A DNA stretch of 64,000 nucleotides. Origin: Nyssa sinensis. Taxonomy: Eukaryota > Streptophyta > Magnoliopsida > Cornales > Nyssaceae. Positions 11,188 to 22,790 of this stretch are shown one piece after another (position 1 is the stretch's first letter; every line of letters starts with the position of its first letter). The stretch spans positions 90,792 to 154,791 of the forward strand of contig VIRR01000569.1 of assembly GCA_008638375.1 (NCBI GenBank), given 5' to 3'. Below the pieces are notes generated by a model, which saw only the letters and a program-made list of their open reading frames with translations, was not told where the DNA came from and made no database searches. The translations under genes and the position numbers were made by a program.

Positions 11188-11556
11188 TTAAAGTTGAACA
11201 ATAAAATAATAATAAAAAAAAACTAGTTTCTAAGTATATTGTTTACATTTGTTGAACTAATTGAGTCACTTTATCTAAATGCCATTGAAAGAATGAATTA
11301 TAACAATTAATATGTTTCCTAGTTGCTCTATATATTTATAAGCTATACCCACCCAACATTTTGGCTAGATAGATTGATAAGTCTCATCTTTATTCTTTCC
11401 CCAAAATTAAAGCACAAAGAAATCACAAGTCAAGGTACTGGACTGGTCAAAGTCATTTGTGGGTACAATGCAACTCCATTTCTTCATCAATCAAATTAAG
11501 GCATCTTCAGTCAACGGTGACCAGCCAATTTGTAGAAAGTTTTGTAGCACTGCCTC
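11188..11556. repeat. Local duplicated block R1, copy 3
   Basis: Partner of 405-860. Blocks R3 and R1 lie in opposite order here (R3 at 10530, R1 at 11188) compared with 405-2600, so the copies were rearranged after duplication. No gene is seen. Confidence 0.65.
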
Positions 11557-11884
11557 CCAGAAGAGTTTTGTGTCTTGATGTTATCATGTATAATGACAAA
11601 TATGTTATATGGAAGATGATCTCATGGATTTGGCTTTATGATAAGGGTTGCACAATCTCTATCAATACCATGTCCAGGGCGACGTTAGAATAGACAGAAT
11701 ACCATTAATGATCAGTTGTGGAGGAAATGGAATATCTCTTTGGTATTCATTGGTATCAGTAGCTTTTCTTCTGTTGTTGGTTGGTAGCATGGCTGCTCTG
11801 CCCTTGCTATTTTGCTGGTAGGTGGTTTCCAATCCTTTTTCTGGTAGTTTTGATTTTATATTCTGAGGGTAGAGGACAGTATTG

Positions 11885-12300
11885 CTGCTAATCTCTCTTA
11901 TGGGTAAGAAAGTGTTGGACTTGTGAACTAATGAACTTGACAGATGAGGAGGCAGGTGGTGTGTTCCTGGGGAATCTGCCTCCATGAAACTATTGTTGAA
12001 GGAACATATTTCTGGTTGGGAAGATGCTTACAGGCTAACAGCCAGACTATTTGATGTCAAAGCAATGAAAGAAACCCAAAAAAATTATCTAAAAAACCAT
12101 CAAGATGCAAGCAATGAATAAATATTCTTATCGAGTTTAAGCTGGGTAGCCCCAGGCCAAATCAAATTTGTTCTACACTAGTTTTAAACCATTATGAGCT
12201 TCACAAATTGTGAGGCAATCATACGGAAGAAGAACGAGTAATTGAATTACAATTCTTCAACAAAATTTCAAAATTACATTCTTTCTACTGATTTCTAAAG
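11885..12300. repeat. Local duplicated block R6, copy 1
   Basis: Repeated at about 13595-14000. Both contain GGTAAGAAAGTGTTG, AACATATTTCTGGTTGGGAA and CAGCCAGACTATTTGATGT. The minus-strand frame at 11662-11985 overlaps it, but nothing like it is open in the second copy. Confidence 0.65.
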
Positions 12301-12489
12301 GTAAATATTTTGGCTCTGATAGTACTGTTAAAAAATTATTTGGGGCCAAGCCATCTAGAGTGCCTTCAGTGACAGAGTTAAAATAGAGTAATGATACACA
12401 ATTATGTACAGGTAGATAAATTCAAGACATTCTCTTGGCACCATTTAACACGTTCAAACGTCTCATGTCCTACTGGGATTTCATTTCCT

Positions 12490-12920
12490 AGAGACTTTGT
12501 AAAGTTTTTGCTTCAATTTCTCTTTCCCCCATTTAAAACTGGAAAAACATGAAAGACATTGTCATTTTAAAACCTTGCCTTTAGTTTGTGGCAAGCATTC
12601 TAGTCAAGTCCTGCTTTTATTTTATTTTTGTCATCAACAACATATTTCTCAGTGATGTTTGATGAGGCTTCATGGATATTGTGGCCATTATTTTCAAAAT
12701 AGGGTTGGAATGAACTTACAAGTTGCATGTTATGAATAGATACAGGGCTTTATGGATCGTCATTTGGATGCTAAGTTTATCGGAGACAAATTGTAGTAAA
12801 ATTGAGTGCCAAAACCATCGGAAGTTTCAAAAAAAAAAAAAAAAGATCGCAGCTGTTTTAACCTAATGATAATTTAATTGTTACCTTACCAAAGACAAAA
12901 GGGACTATAATTTATGAGAA
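12490..12920. repeat. RLP 5'-flank block R5, copy without its gene
   Basis: Closely follows 9180-9640, the upstream region of the RLP, but no RLP coding sequence remains beside it. It is probably the promoter side of a deleted RLP copy. The run of about 16 A near 12828 is longer than in the other copy. Confidence 0.6.
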
Positions 12921-13509
12921 TCTGATTTTCAGGAGTGGAGTGAACAGATACAAGGTATTTAAGTAGAGCTGCATAATAAAGGCAATACTGAAGCACCACA
13001 ATGGTGAGTCCACATTGATATGAAAAGCAGCATGTCTTCGTTTTTTCATGGAGGAAACCAAAAAAATTATAGCAGTATCAATAGAATATAATGAAATCAA
13101 ATATAGCCTTACAAAGAAGAAGAAGAAAGTTTTGCCTTTTCAAATGACTACAAGAAAGTTAACACCCAACAGGTCAGGTTAACTGACTCATCTACGAAAT
13201 GTGCCCTCTGCTACCAGGTTCAAACTTCAAAGTGGCCTACTAAATATCTTTCATTAGTAATGCTACTCTGAACCTTCAAGATTGTGTATGATTTCGATGT
13301 TTCTTAACCTAAGTGACATGAGTGTCTAACTGCCATTTCCATACCTTATTTAGGTAGCAGATGCTACAAATACTCACATTTTTGCAACAATATGAACGGT
13401 ATAGGGATTTTCTTAGAACAAATTTTAAGCCAATCTCATGGTGTACTGTTCTTGTGGTTATGCTTCTCTGTAACTTAACTCTCTAATCTCATGGTTATGT
13501 TCATCAATT

Positions 13510-13590
13510 TAGAACGCTTCCAAATGATTTGTTTCTTTAATGTACTATAAGTAATTTGTTGTAAAAATCAGTAAGATGAACAAATCAGTA
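13510..13590. repeat. Short echo of the WDR91-like 3' flank
   Basis: CCAAATGATTTGTTTCTTTA, then ATGTACTATAA, then TTGTTGTAAAA and ATCAGTAAGATGAA. The same series occurs at about 63850-63920, just beyond the WDR91-like stop codon. About 75 bp are shared. Confidence 0.6.
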
Positions 13591-13594
13591 AGAG

Positions 13595-14000
13595 ATAGTC
13601 TTTTGGGTAAGAAAGTGTTGAACTTGTGAACTAATACGAGGAGGCAAGTGGTGTGTTCCCGGGGAATCTACCACCATGAAACTATGGTCGAAGGAACATA
13701 TTTCTGGTTGGGAAGATGCTTACAGCCAGACTATTTGATGTGGAGGCAATGAAAACAACTGAAAAAGGGTCTGGAAAACCATCAAGATGCAAACAATACA
13801 TAAATATTGTTATGGTCCTTATGGAGTTTAAACTAGGTGACTCAGGCCAAATCAAATCTGTCCTGCACTAGTCTAAACCATTATTAGCTTCACAAATTAT
13901 TCTGAAGCAATCATCTACGAGGAGTAATTGAATTTAGTTCAATTTTTCAAATCAATTTCAAAATCACGTTCTTACTACAGATTTAAAAGGGTATATATTT
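13595..14000. repeat. Local duplicated block R6, copy 2
   Basis: Partner of 11885-12300. Non-coding. Confidence 0.6.
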
Positions 14001-14119
14001 TGGTTCCGATAGAACTGTTATAGAACTATTTGGGGCAAGGCCATTGAATAATTGGAATGCCTTCAGTGACATTTCTTTTCTAATACTTGTAGAGAAGCCC
14101 TAGTCAAATTAGTTCAACC

Positions 14120-14820
14120 ACCTACTTCATCTTATTTCTTTTCTTAACAACAGTTCCTCCTCGAATAAGCAAGTTTCTACGGAAGCCATTTTCTTCGTTA
14201 GCCACAGATATTATGCATGCATATTCATGATGATTAACCATCAATAACTTTTAAAATATAGAATCTACAGAATAATCATATATATGGTACTCAAAACTAT
14301 TTAATATAGTTTTATGGCCTGCAAGCCATAACTAGTCACATTATAGAATAAGATCCAGTCCTTCAAAGAACACACTAAATATCATAATTCAAACTTGCAT
14401 GTTTATAGTTTCAATCTTCAAGAAATAGACACAGGAGTTATTTACAACGGAATGCCAAAACTCCACTCCATGTAACTCCCACTGAAAGCTCATGCCACAG
14501 TTGTAGTCACACCCACAGAAAAGATCTAGCAGCAAAACAAGTAGTAAAATAATGTTTACAATTAGTTTAAGCAAAGCAAAACCGATGAGCCATATTAGTT
14601 CTCAAATAATGGAAATTTTCAACATTGTTGCCAAAAGCTGCATCATTATTCATTAGTGCTGTTAATAGGCCCAAAAATAATATAAAGCATGATTGAAGCA
14701 GTGCACTACGATCTAATAGAAAAGCAGACTCTGAACCACAATCCGAAATTACTGCCAACATCATGGGGTGAAAAGCCAAGTCTCAAGGATATGGCTTTAT
14801 TCTTCCCCGTCTTATCATTT
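14120..14820. repeat. RLP 3'-flanking block R4, copy 2
   Basis: Follows 5210-5850 closely but lacks the RLP C-terminus that should adjoin it. Minus-strand frames at 14389-14779 are by-products of this repeat. Confidence 0.65.
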
Positions 14821-16319
14821 GCTTTGTTTCCAGATTGTTGCATGGGGTAGGAGTAATTTCTTCTTTATAACTGTGCTGTAAGAATGATCAGTGGTAAAAT
14901 CTTTCAGCATGTCCTTGTGTTGTTTGGATTTTTACTTTCTAGTTTTTTTTTTTTTTTTTTTTTTGGGTTTTTGTTCTGGGACAGGGATAATTTTAATAGT
15001 TTTACTTGAATTATAATGTAATATATCGCTTTATGATGAGTATGGGGCTTTTACATGTAGTAACTTCACTGTGCCTGCTAAAACCCTCAATACAGGATTT
15101 TTTTTAAATGCATCTGTGGTTTATGCTGCTAGCTTGCTTGCATTACTGAGATTTGGAGTGTGTGATGTTTCATAAATCACAATTGAGTTGACACTTGGCA
15201 TTCTGATTCTTTTTAGACAATGTTGCAAAACAAATTTGTGAAATGAATAGATAACATGATATTCATTGTCATATAAGGTAAAAAAAAAAAAGATATTTAT
15301 TAAGAGGGAAAACACCAAGGAGAAGCTAGGAGATGAGGCAAGCAAGAAAACAGTCTCAAAAGGACTTTCAACTGCACAAACTTAAGCTTTGCAAAGAACC
15401 AAGTAGGACAGAGGTTAGGTTAATGTAGAGAAAATGAAAAATCCTACTAGGGGACTTAGGAGGCGACTAAACTAGCTTTGGTTTCGGCATGTCATTCATT
15501 TTCTTTTAAGTTACATTCTGTCTCATTTGACGTATCAAAATTGTGATGCTTGAAGTTCTTTACATGAAAAACATTCTACAAAAAGGGGAAAAAAGGGAAT
15601 GACCTTTTTGAATTAAAAAGACATTTGGGTGCACGAGAGATTGTTTAAAAGATATTAGGTATTTTATTGACCGTTGTGATGCACATGCACATAAAAATTT
15701 CATAATGTAATATAGTTTATCCGATCAATTTCTCTAATGGCATTTCAGGATTCCCAAGTAGGGAAGATGATATTACTCCCGCTTTTCCAATACCCATTAC
15801 GTACCAAAAATGCAGCATATGCATGGAGGCAGTTTCTTTCCATCTCCCCCATCTTGACTCAAGTATTCATGAAGATTGTCTTAATGCAATCTCACTTATA
15901 CAAAATCACTAGGTTTATAATATTCTAAGCATTACATGAGGTAGCTTGCAATTTGCCTCAAACAAGTTAGTTCCATATGCTGCTTAACTACAGTTTTATC
16001 ACTTATTGTTTCATTTCATTTAACTCTCATGTCGTGGAAGGCTTAAGGTCCAACTTAAAATGACTTAAGTATTTTTTAAAATTAGTTATTGCTTGTTATT
16101 CTACTAATATCTAAAGTCTATTTTATTAAATAAAAATTGAATCATGACTACCAGAACAAAAGGCCCATTTATTACTCAAATTTTGTATTACTTATATTTT
16201 TTTTTCCTTTTTCCTTTTCAAAATTATAAAAAATATTATATTATTTTTTTTTATAATAATAACCATTTCCCGTACAATGCACGTGCATTAGTTTAGACTA
16301 AACAGACTTCATGTTTTTT
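14821..16319. other. Intergenic, no gene seen
   Basis: AT-rich. It contains a T run of about 22 bases at 14943-14964 and otherwise only short, unconvincing frames. No RNA gene or transposon was recognised. Confidence 0.45.
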
Positions 16320-17151
16320 CTTTTCTCAAGAACATATTCCTCCTCAAATAAGAAAGTTAATATAAAAGACATTCTCTTTGTGGGCCACATATATTATACA
16401 TACATATTCTTGATTAACCATCCATAACTTTAAATATATAGAATCTACAAAACAAACATATGGCGCTCAAACTATGAAATATAGTTTTATGGCCTGCATG
16501 CCAAAACTAGTCATATTACAAAAGAAGATCCAGTCCTTCAAGGCGCACTATTAATCTCATAATTAAACTTACATGCATGTAGTTTGAATCTGCAAGAAAT
16601 AGATAGAGAGTTATCCACATCGGAAGCCAAAAATCCACTCCCAGTAACATGTACTCAATCATCAAGAGGGGCGAAAGCTCATGCCGTAGCTGTAGTCACT
16701 CCCACTTAAAAGATCTAGCAGCAAAACCAGTAATAAAAATAATGTTTACAAACAATTTAAGCAAAGAAAAACTGACTAGCCATGCTAGTTCACAAACAAG
16801 AATTGGAATGCAAGTCAGCGAATTAAAATTTTGATCTCCCAAAATTGAAGCTAAGTTTTGGGACATCAAAGTTATAAAGAAACACAAGATGAATGGTGAT
16901 TTCAGATCTTTCCATAATAGAGACAGGAAGGACTCTAGAAATTACTAGACACGTCAGAGGGGGGAAGATCCATGTTTCTAGGATATGGTTTGGCATATTA
17001 TGATAAAAACCAGATGCAGCAAAGAAAAGGACTCATTCGGACAAGGTGGGCAATTTCAAATCCTAATATATAACCTGAAAAAGAGTTCCTTAACATATCT
17101 ACTAGACACATCTCCCAAATAATGAAGAAGTAACAGAAATGAAAAATATAT
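16320..17151. repeat. RLP 3'-flanking block R4, copy 3
   Basis: Third copy of the RLP downstream region. It runs directly into the C-terminal RLP relic at 17152-17421, as in the intact arrangement at 5210-6250. Confidence 0.65.
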
Positions 17152-17421
17152 TTACCAATTAGCTCTGAAGCTCCTCTGCAATGTGGCCATAGTCACTGCA
17201 GTTGTCACGTAGAGCCAATTTTTCATGTCGGTCAAGAACTTGAAATATGCATATCCCCATGAATTTTTGAGCAATAAACTGCCAATGACTCGCCAAAATC
17301 CAAGAGCAAAACCAAGCACCACAATAACATAAAATCCTGGGGTTATAAACTTATCTTCGTCTTCCTGAACGTCATTGTCTTTGCCATGAGCAGTAGGGGG
17401 AGGACCTAGAGCTGTTTCATC
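17152..17421 (-). pseudogene. C-terminal relic of an RLP gene
   Basis: One open minus-strand frame runs from DETALGPPPTAHGKD through the acidic linker and FITPGFYV, a hydrophobic span (IVVLGFALGFWRVIGSLLL), then KNSWGYAYFKF and LQRSFRANW, to a stop at 17152-17154. Homology stops abruptly at 17421, so the whole LRR ectodomain is missing. The tail is intact, with five G at 17396-17400, and therefore shows the frame that the long RLP lost at 6250-6253. Confidence 0.85.
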
Positions 17422-18355
17422 AACCCATTTCTAACGAAATTCACATGAGTTTGATTCTCACGTCTCACGTTGTTGTATTGAAAAAGAAAAGAACGAATTT
17501 GTGACCTTACTAGAAGATAGTGTTTTGCATTGCAGATTATATTTTGTAAGTTCATTCATGTGTTGCTTGAAGAAAATTTCTATGCAAATGTTGCAGCAAA
17601 CAGGGGCATCAAGTAATTTATTGTATAAAAAAATAAAAAAGAGATAATTACATTAACATCTAGTATTATATCTGACAATTACAAAAACATTAATATTACA
17701 TTGACCTCTAATGTTAAAATTGTCAAAAAACAAATAATAATAAAAAAATATAAATTTATTATTTTACTTTTAGAAATGATTAGACCAACTTATTTTGTAA
17801 TATTTGATAATTAACTTTTTTTATAATATGTAAAAAGATAAAAAAATATTAGTATAATATATAATAATATTTTTATTCTTAAAAAATTAATTAAAATTTT
17901 AACTGAGATTATGGATAAAAAAGAAAATTTGTATACTTGTCAGATGACTCGGAGAGGCAAATATAATTTTTCAAAACTAACAACACAACATAAATCAATG
18001 GTATAATCGTAATTAAGCATTCGTCATTTCAAATTTCCATGTTTTGAAGGCAAAGGCTAGCGGCGACGTCGCTTTCTTTTTTTGTTTATTTTCATTGGCA
18101 AAAATGTCTTTTCCTTCCCCTGAAAAAATCCAACCGTTTTGAATAAAAGTTTAGCGGAAGACGAGCAAACCTTCATTTCTTCTTCGATACAAACGAAGCC
18201 TCTTTCGTCCTCTTCTCTACTTCCGCCAAGAAAAACGGCGATTTCTTCAACAACTAAATTTGCAGGCCGCCCAACCCACAAACTCTACTCTTCTTTTATA
18301 TTCTAACTGATTCTGGCTCTCTGTCCCTCCCCTATCTCTCTCTAAGCGTCCAACA
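17422..18355. other. AT-rich spacer and upstream region of the pyruvate kinase copy
   Basis: 17422-18000 is very AT-rich and featureless. 18050-18355 is richer in C and T with CTCTCTCTC just before the ATG at 18356, like a plant 5' UTR. The minus-strand frame at 18057-18281 has no recognisable character. Confidence 0.45.
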
Positions 18356-19266
18356 ATGGCTCAAGTGGTGGCCACTCGGTCGATATACAGAGCATTCGCG
18401 TGCCCTAGTTCTGGATCTCTCCAGAACCGAGTTGAAAAGCTCAAACCTTCTGGTTTTGCTGCCAAAGTACTGGCATGCAACCAACGAAAGACCCACGGAG
18501 TATTCCGCATTGTCGCTCCGATCACCGGGAAGAGATCTGCACGCGCAGCGCTAGAATGTTATTCCGGTGTCACCCGAGGACGTACAAAAGGTTGTGTCTT
18601 GTATTCCACTTATTCAGTTGCTAGATTGTGTCTGCGTTATGATTTTTTTTTACTATTTTCTTTCGTTTTGATGTTTGTAATTATGGTTACATCTGGATCT
18701 CTATACCTGCTATTAGTGCTTTATATGAACCTGTTACAAGTTGATCAGTTTTTTTTTTATTATTTTCATATTTTAGTGAGATTCATTGCTTATGCTTAAA
18801 AAGAGTGGCAATTGATATGAAATTTTGAATGTTACTTGAGGCATTTGATGCTAAATGGATTTGAATCTATGGAATTTTAGACGACATGCCTAATCTCCGC
18901 GGAAAAAACCGATGTTTTCTTGTGATGTTTTCATACTGTCGGTCTGTTGATTCTCTTGGCAAAAACCGATATTTAATTCACCCAATTTCTTGCCCAATTG
19001 TTTATTTCTACAATTTTGAAGCACGGTTGGTACAATAGTTTTGGGGACTGAATTTTTGTTCATTTTGGTGCTTTTCTGTAAAAATGCTGATGCAGAAACA
19101 TTGTTACTATAGTGTAGTCACAAACTATTTTTTGTTAGCAATACAACAGTTTTGTTCCACAAATGCAATATTAAATTGTTAATGCTGATCTTTGTTGATT
19201 TTACTATGACGATGCATTTCTTGATTTGGTTGTAATAAATTCAGAAAACTTATTTTTGTAAAGCAA

Positions 19267-20090
19267 TGGCAAATACATAATTTCCCCATCCAACAAAATT
19301 CAAAAGTAAAACAGAGAAAATATTTTTGATCAACTTAGATGACAATTACAATTAAAACTTTCTATGCAACATTAGTTATTACAGTAAACTTTTTCTAGCC
19401 TTGACCACATGGTTTTTCTAGCTAATTTTCACTATGGTGGTTTTGGCAAGGGTATTGTAATTGTTCTACCAAGCCATTGAATTTGGGAAATTTGTTTTTA
19501 AAAATCAAACACTTATTATAGGAGTATGAAATACTCTGAAAAAGGAACCTGATGGCAATTACATAATTTTCCCGTCCAACAAAATTCAAAAGTAAAACAG
19601 ATAAAATATTTTTGATAAACTTCGACGACAGTTACAATTAAAACTTTCTATGCGACATTAGTTATTACAGTAAACTTTTTCTAACTTTGACCACATGGTA
19701 ATTTTCACTCTGGTGGTTTTGGCGAGGGTATTGTAATTGTTCTACTAAGCCATTGAATTTGAGAATTTGTTTTTTAAAAGCAAACACTTATTATAGGAGT
19801 ATGAAATACTCTGAAAAAGGAACCTGATAGCAAATGCATAATTTCCTTTTCCAACAAAATTCAAAGTAAAACAGATAAAATATTTTTGATCAACTTAGAC
19901 AACAGTTACAATTAAAACTTTCTATGTGACATTAGTTATTACAGTAAACTTTTTCCTAGCTTTAACGACATGGTTATTCTAGCTAATTTTCACTCTGGTG
20001 GTTTTGGCGAGAGTATTGTAATTGTTCTACCAGGCCATTGAATTTGAGAAATTTGTTTTTTAAAATCAGACACTTATTGTAGAAGTATGA
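19267..20090. repeat. Three tandem copies of a roughly 280-bp unit
   Basis: Units begin at 19267, 19553 and 19829. Each contains CAACAAAATTCAAA, ATTACAGTAAACTTTTTC, a TTTTCAC-TGGTGGTTTTGGC stretch and, near the end, AGTATGAAATACT. They lie in the first intron of the pyruvate kinase copy and have diverged by small indels. Confidence 0.85.
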
Positions 20091-20869
20091 AATACTTGGA
20101 AAATTACCAGTTACCATCTTTCTTGTCATTGTTGTTCAATGTTGATCAAACAGAAGACCAAATTCAGCAATTACGAGGAACTCAGCAACTTGGTGACACA
20201 TCAGTTGGTAATTGGTCTAAGCCTACCGTTAGACGTAAGACGAAGATTGTCTGCACAATTGGTCCTTCCACCAACACTCGTGAAATGATATGGAAGCTGG
20301 CTGAGGCTGGAATGAATGTTGCTAGACTGAATATGTCTCATGGAGATCATGCATCTCATCAGAAGTTATTGATTTGGTTAAGGAATATAATGCCCAATCT
20401 AAAGACAACGTCATTGCAATCATGCTTGACACAAAGGCAAGTTTCATCATTTGCTTTTGTATTCTTCCAGATATAGTGACCCCATTAGGTTGCACATTCA
20501 ACAAGTTTTCTTACTTTTCCATCACTCAGGTATAGCTGTATGGCTGACATTTAGATCATTTTATAGCATTAATAATGTCAACAATGTTGATATGGTGTAC
20601 AAAAAAAATAAATAAATTTATACCCAACAGTGCACCATTATTCTTCATGTTACTCTTACCCTTATCTTTTGTCAATTGATAACTTGTATATGTGGATTTT
20701 TATTGTTTTGCAGGGCCCTGAGGTTAGGAGTGGTGACTTGCCCCAACCAATAACATCAGAAAGTGGCCAGGAATTTACTTTCACTATTTGAAGAGGGGTT
20801 GGCACGGCAGATTGTGTCAGTGTCAACTACAATGATTTTGTGAATGATGTAGAAGTGGGTGATGCTTCT

Positions 20870-20991
20870 GGTTGATGGTATGCTGCAGTGCCTTTTTCTT
20901 TCATAATTAGTTTTTTATATGATTACCCCTGGTTGATGGTATGCTGCAGTGCCTTTTTCTTTCATAATTAGTTTTTTATGTGATTACCCCA
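20870..20991. repeat. 61-bp tandem duplication across an exon-intron boundary
   Basis: 20870-20930 and 20931-20991 are almost identical (both start GGTTGATGGTATGCTGCAGT). The unit includes the last bases of exon 3 of the pyruvate kinase copy and its GT donor, so two equivalent donors lie 61 bp apart. Confidence 0.9.
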
Positions 20992-21216
20992 AGTCCATTG
21001 ATTGTGAATTGTGTTCTGCCTGCTTCAAATTCCTTCTTACTAACAGTTACCAAGAAAAAAAGTTTTTTATTGTCGATTTATCTGTGCCAATTGTATTTAA
21101 ACTAGGAAAATGTGTCAATTGACTGGACAAAAATCCTAGTATGGGCAGTTTTAGCATCTTTTATGAATCTGATTCTTTATTTGTTGCATTCCTGAATGTG
21201 GATTTAATTCTCATTG

Positions 21217-22660
21217 TCACACCCCAAATGCGAAGGCCGTATCTCGAGTGCAACTATTACATTTCAATTCAACTCAAGCTTCACATAATCTAGATCATTC
21301 AAATCAATAAACTTGTAACAAAAATCATCTCCAATTCTTTCGCATATTAATAAGTAAATCATATTATTTCTAAAACTTCAAAGAAATGTCAATTGATTGT
21401 TCACTATTCACAAGATAGTAAATGATCTATCTCTAAAACCCCTATAAATCCATAAACCCATAAAAGAAATTACTACCTGTTTCAAAACAATCTAATTAAA
21501 AGGAAATCTTGACAATAAATAACTAATGTTAAAATGGTCTCTAAATGTTCTTCAATGCATTTCACTTTGTACTAGAAGCTATCACTATTGATCTCGACTT
21601 CATGCTCAATATGCTTCTAACAGCCTAAATTTACTTCTACATAATTATCATAATTTAAAACACCTAATTATGCATTTAAACAATTAAGAAACTAATATAT
21701 TAAAGTTTAACTATCCATAGCACTTTGAACCTCACCTCCCTTAACATTAAATTCATAATATTAAATATGCCTTATCTACCAAATTTCATATTTTTTTGAA
21801 TTATTTTCATATTTTCCCTGAATTTGTTGTGTTTTGTTAATTAAAAATTAATATATTAAATTATTGTGTTTAGGACATAGTCCACTAGATCGAGCTCGTC
21901 GAAGATTATAATTTGTACACTTGGTCCGGCCCATTGGGCATTGGGGTCAACCACACTCACAGGCTTAGACCCGAGCATGGGCATTGTGCTAGTCAACTCC
22001 ATCTTCTGCGTAAAAAATCTGACTAGGAAACGAACAGCCTGCTATGTTTTTCATCCAAACTTCGAACTTCAATTTCTCATTCAATTCTCATTAGTCATAC
22101 AAATGATATATGAATTTTACTTGTTTTTCGAAATTATCCAACCATATAATTTAATAAGATCAATTCTTCCAAAATTTAGAGAAAACTTGGTACATACACG
22201 TTTTACTGAAAGTTCTATATTCGACCATAAAAAAGTTACATTCTTTGCAATCAATTATTATGGTTTTATTGGAAACTATATTCTACATAACGTACTAAAA
22301 TTTCGTTATGATTTCAACACGAATTAAATCGTTGAAGTTTTAAGTATCTTTCAGTTTCTTCTAAACTTTGTTTTTTAATTACTCCTCACATTGATCAAGC
22401 TATTTGGTTTACAATATATCAAATTAAAGCTGATTTCATGGGCAATAAAATTATATTTTTCAATTTAATTTAAACTCCTCAAATTCATACTTGAATTTAA
22501 GTCCTAAGTAGATTGTTCTAGGATCTCTTTTCTACAATAAAGCATATTCCAAATATTCATTGTAAATCCATTTTTTTCAATTAAATCACCATAATAAAAT
22601 AATAAGATCCATTCAGTGAAATCATAAAGCTTATCAATTGATGCTTTCTTCCAAAATCAA
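21217..22660. other. Possible insertion in intron 3 of the pyruvate kinase copy
   Basis: The intron is unusually long (20878-23383). From 21217 it starts TGTCACACCCC, which often opens plant LTRs, and around 21890-21990 composition rises (CGAGCTCGTCGAAG, GGTCCGGCCCATTGGGC). I could not find a matching 3' end, second LTR or target duplication, so the element type and limits are uncertain. Confidence 0.3.
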
Positions 22661-22724
22661 CTTTCTCTAATTCTTAAGCATCCATGCACGCGTGTATATC
22701 TCCAGGTATTGAAAGTTATCTGAT

Positions 22725-22790
22725 AGTGCGTGTGTGTGTGTGTGCATGTGCGGGGGCGCGCACATGTGGACATATGTGTGTGCAGACATA
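22725..22790. repeat. GT-rich microsatellite
   Basis: An imperfect (GT)n tract, GCGTGTGTGTGTGTGTGCAT, followed by a G-rich and GTGTG stretch. It generates artificial frames on both strands. Confidence 0.8.

Noticed and set aside
11662..11985. 107-codon minus-strand ORF
   Set aside because: No domain or homology recognised, and the duplicated block at 13595 onward does not keep it open.
18057..18281. Minus-strand ORF opposite the PKP2 5' UTR
   Set aside because: Product of a purine-rich UTR complement (basic tail from CTTTTT runs). No gene evidence.
21941..22327. 128-codon plus-strand ORF in PKP2 intron 3
   Set aside because: Low-complexity, AT-driven composition with no recognisable domain, lying within a suspected insertion.
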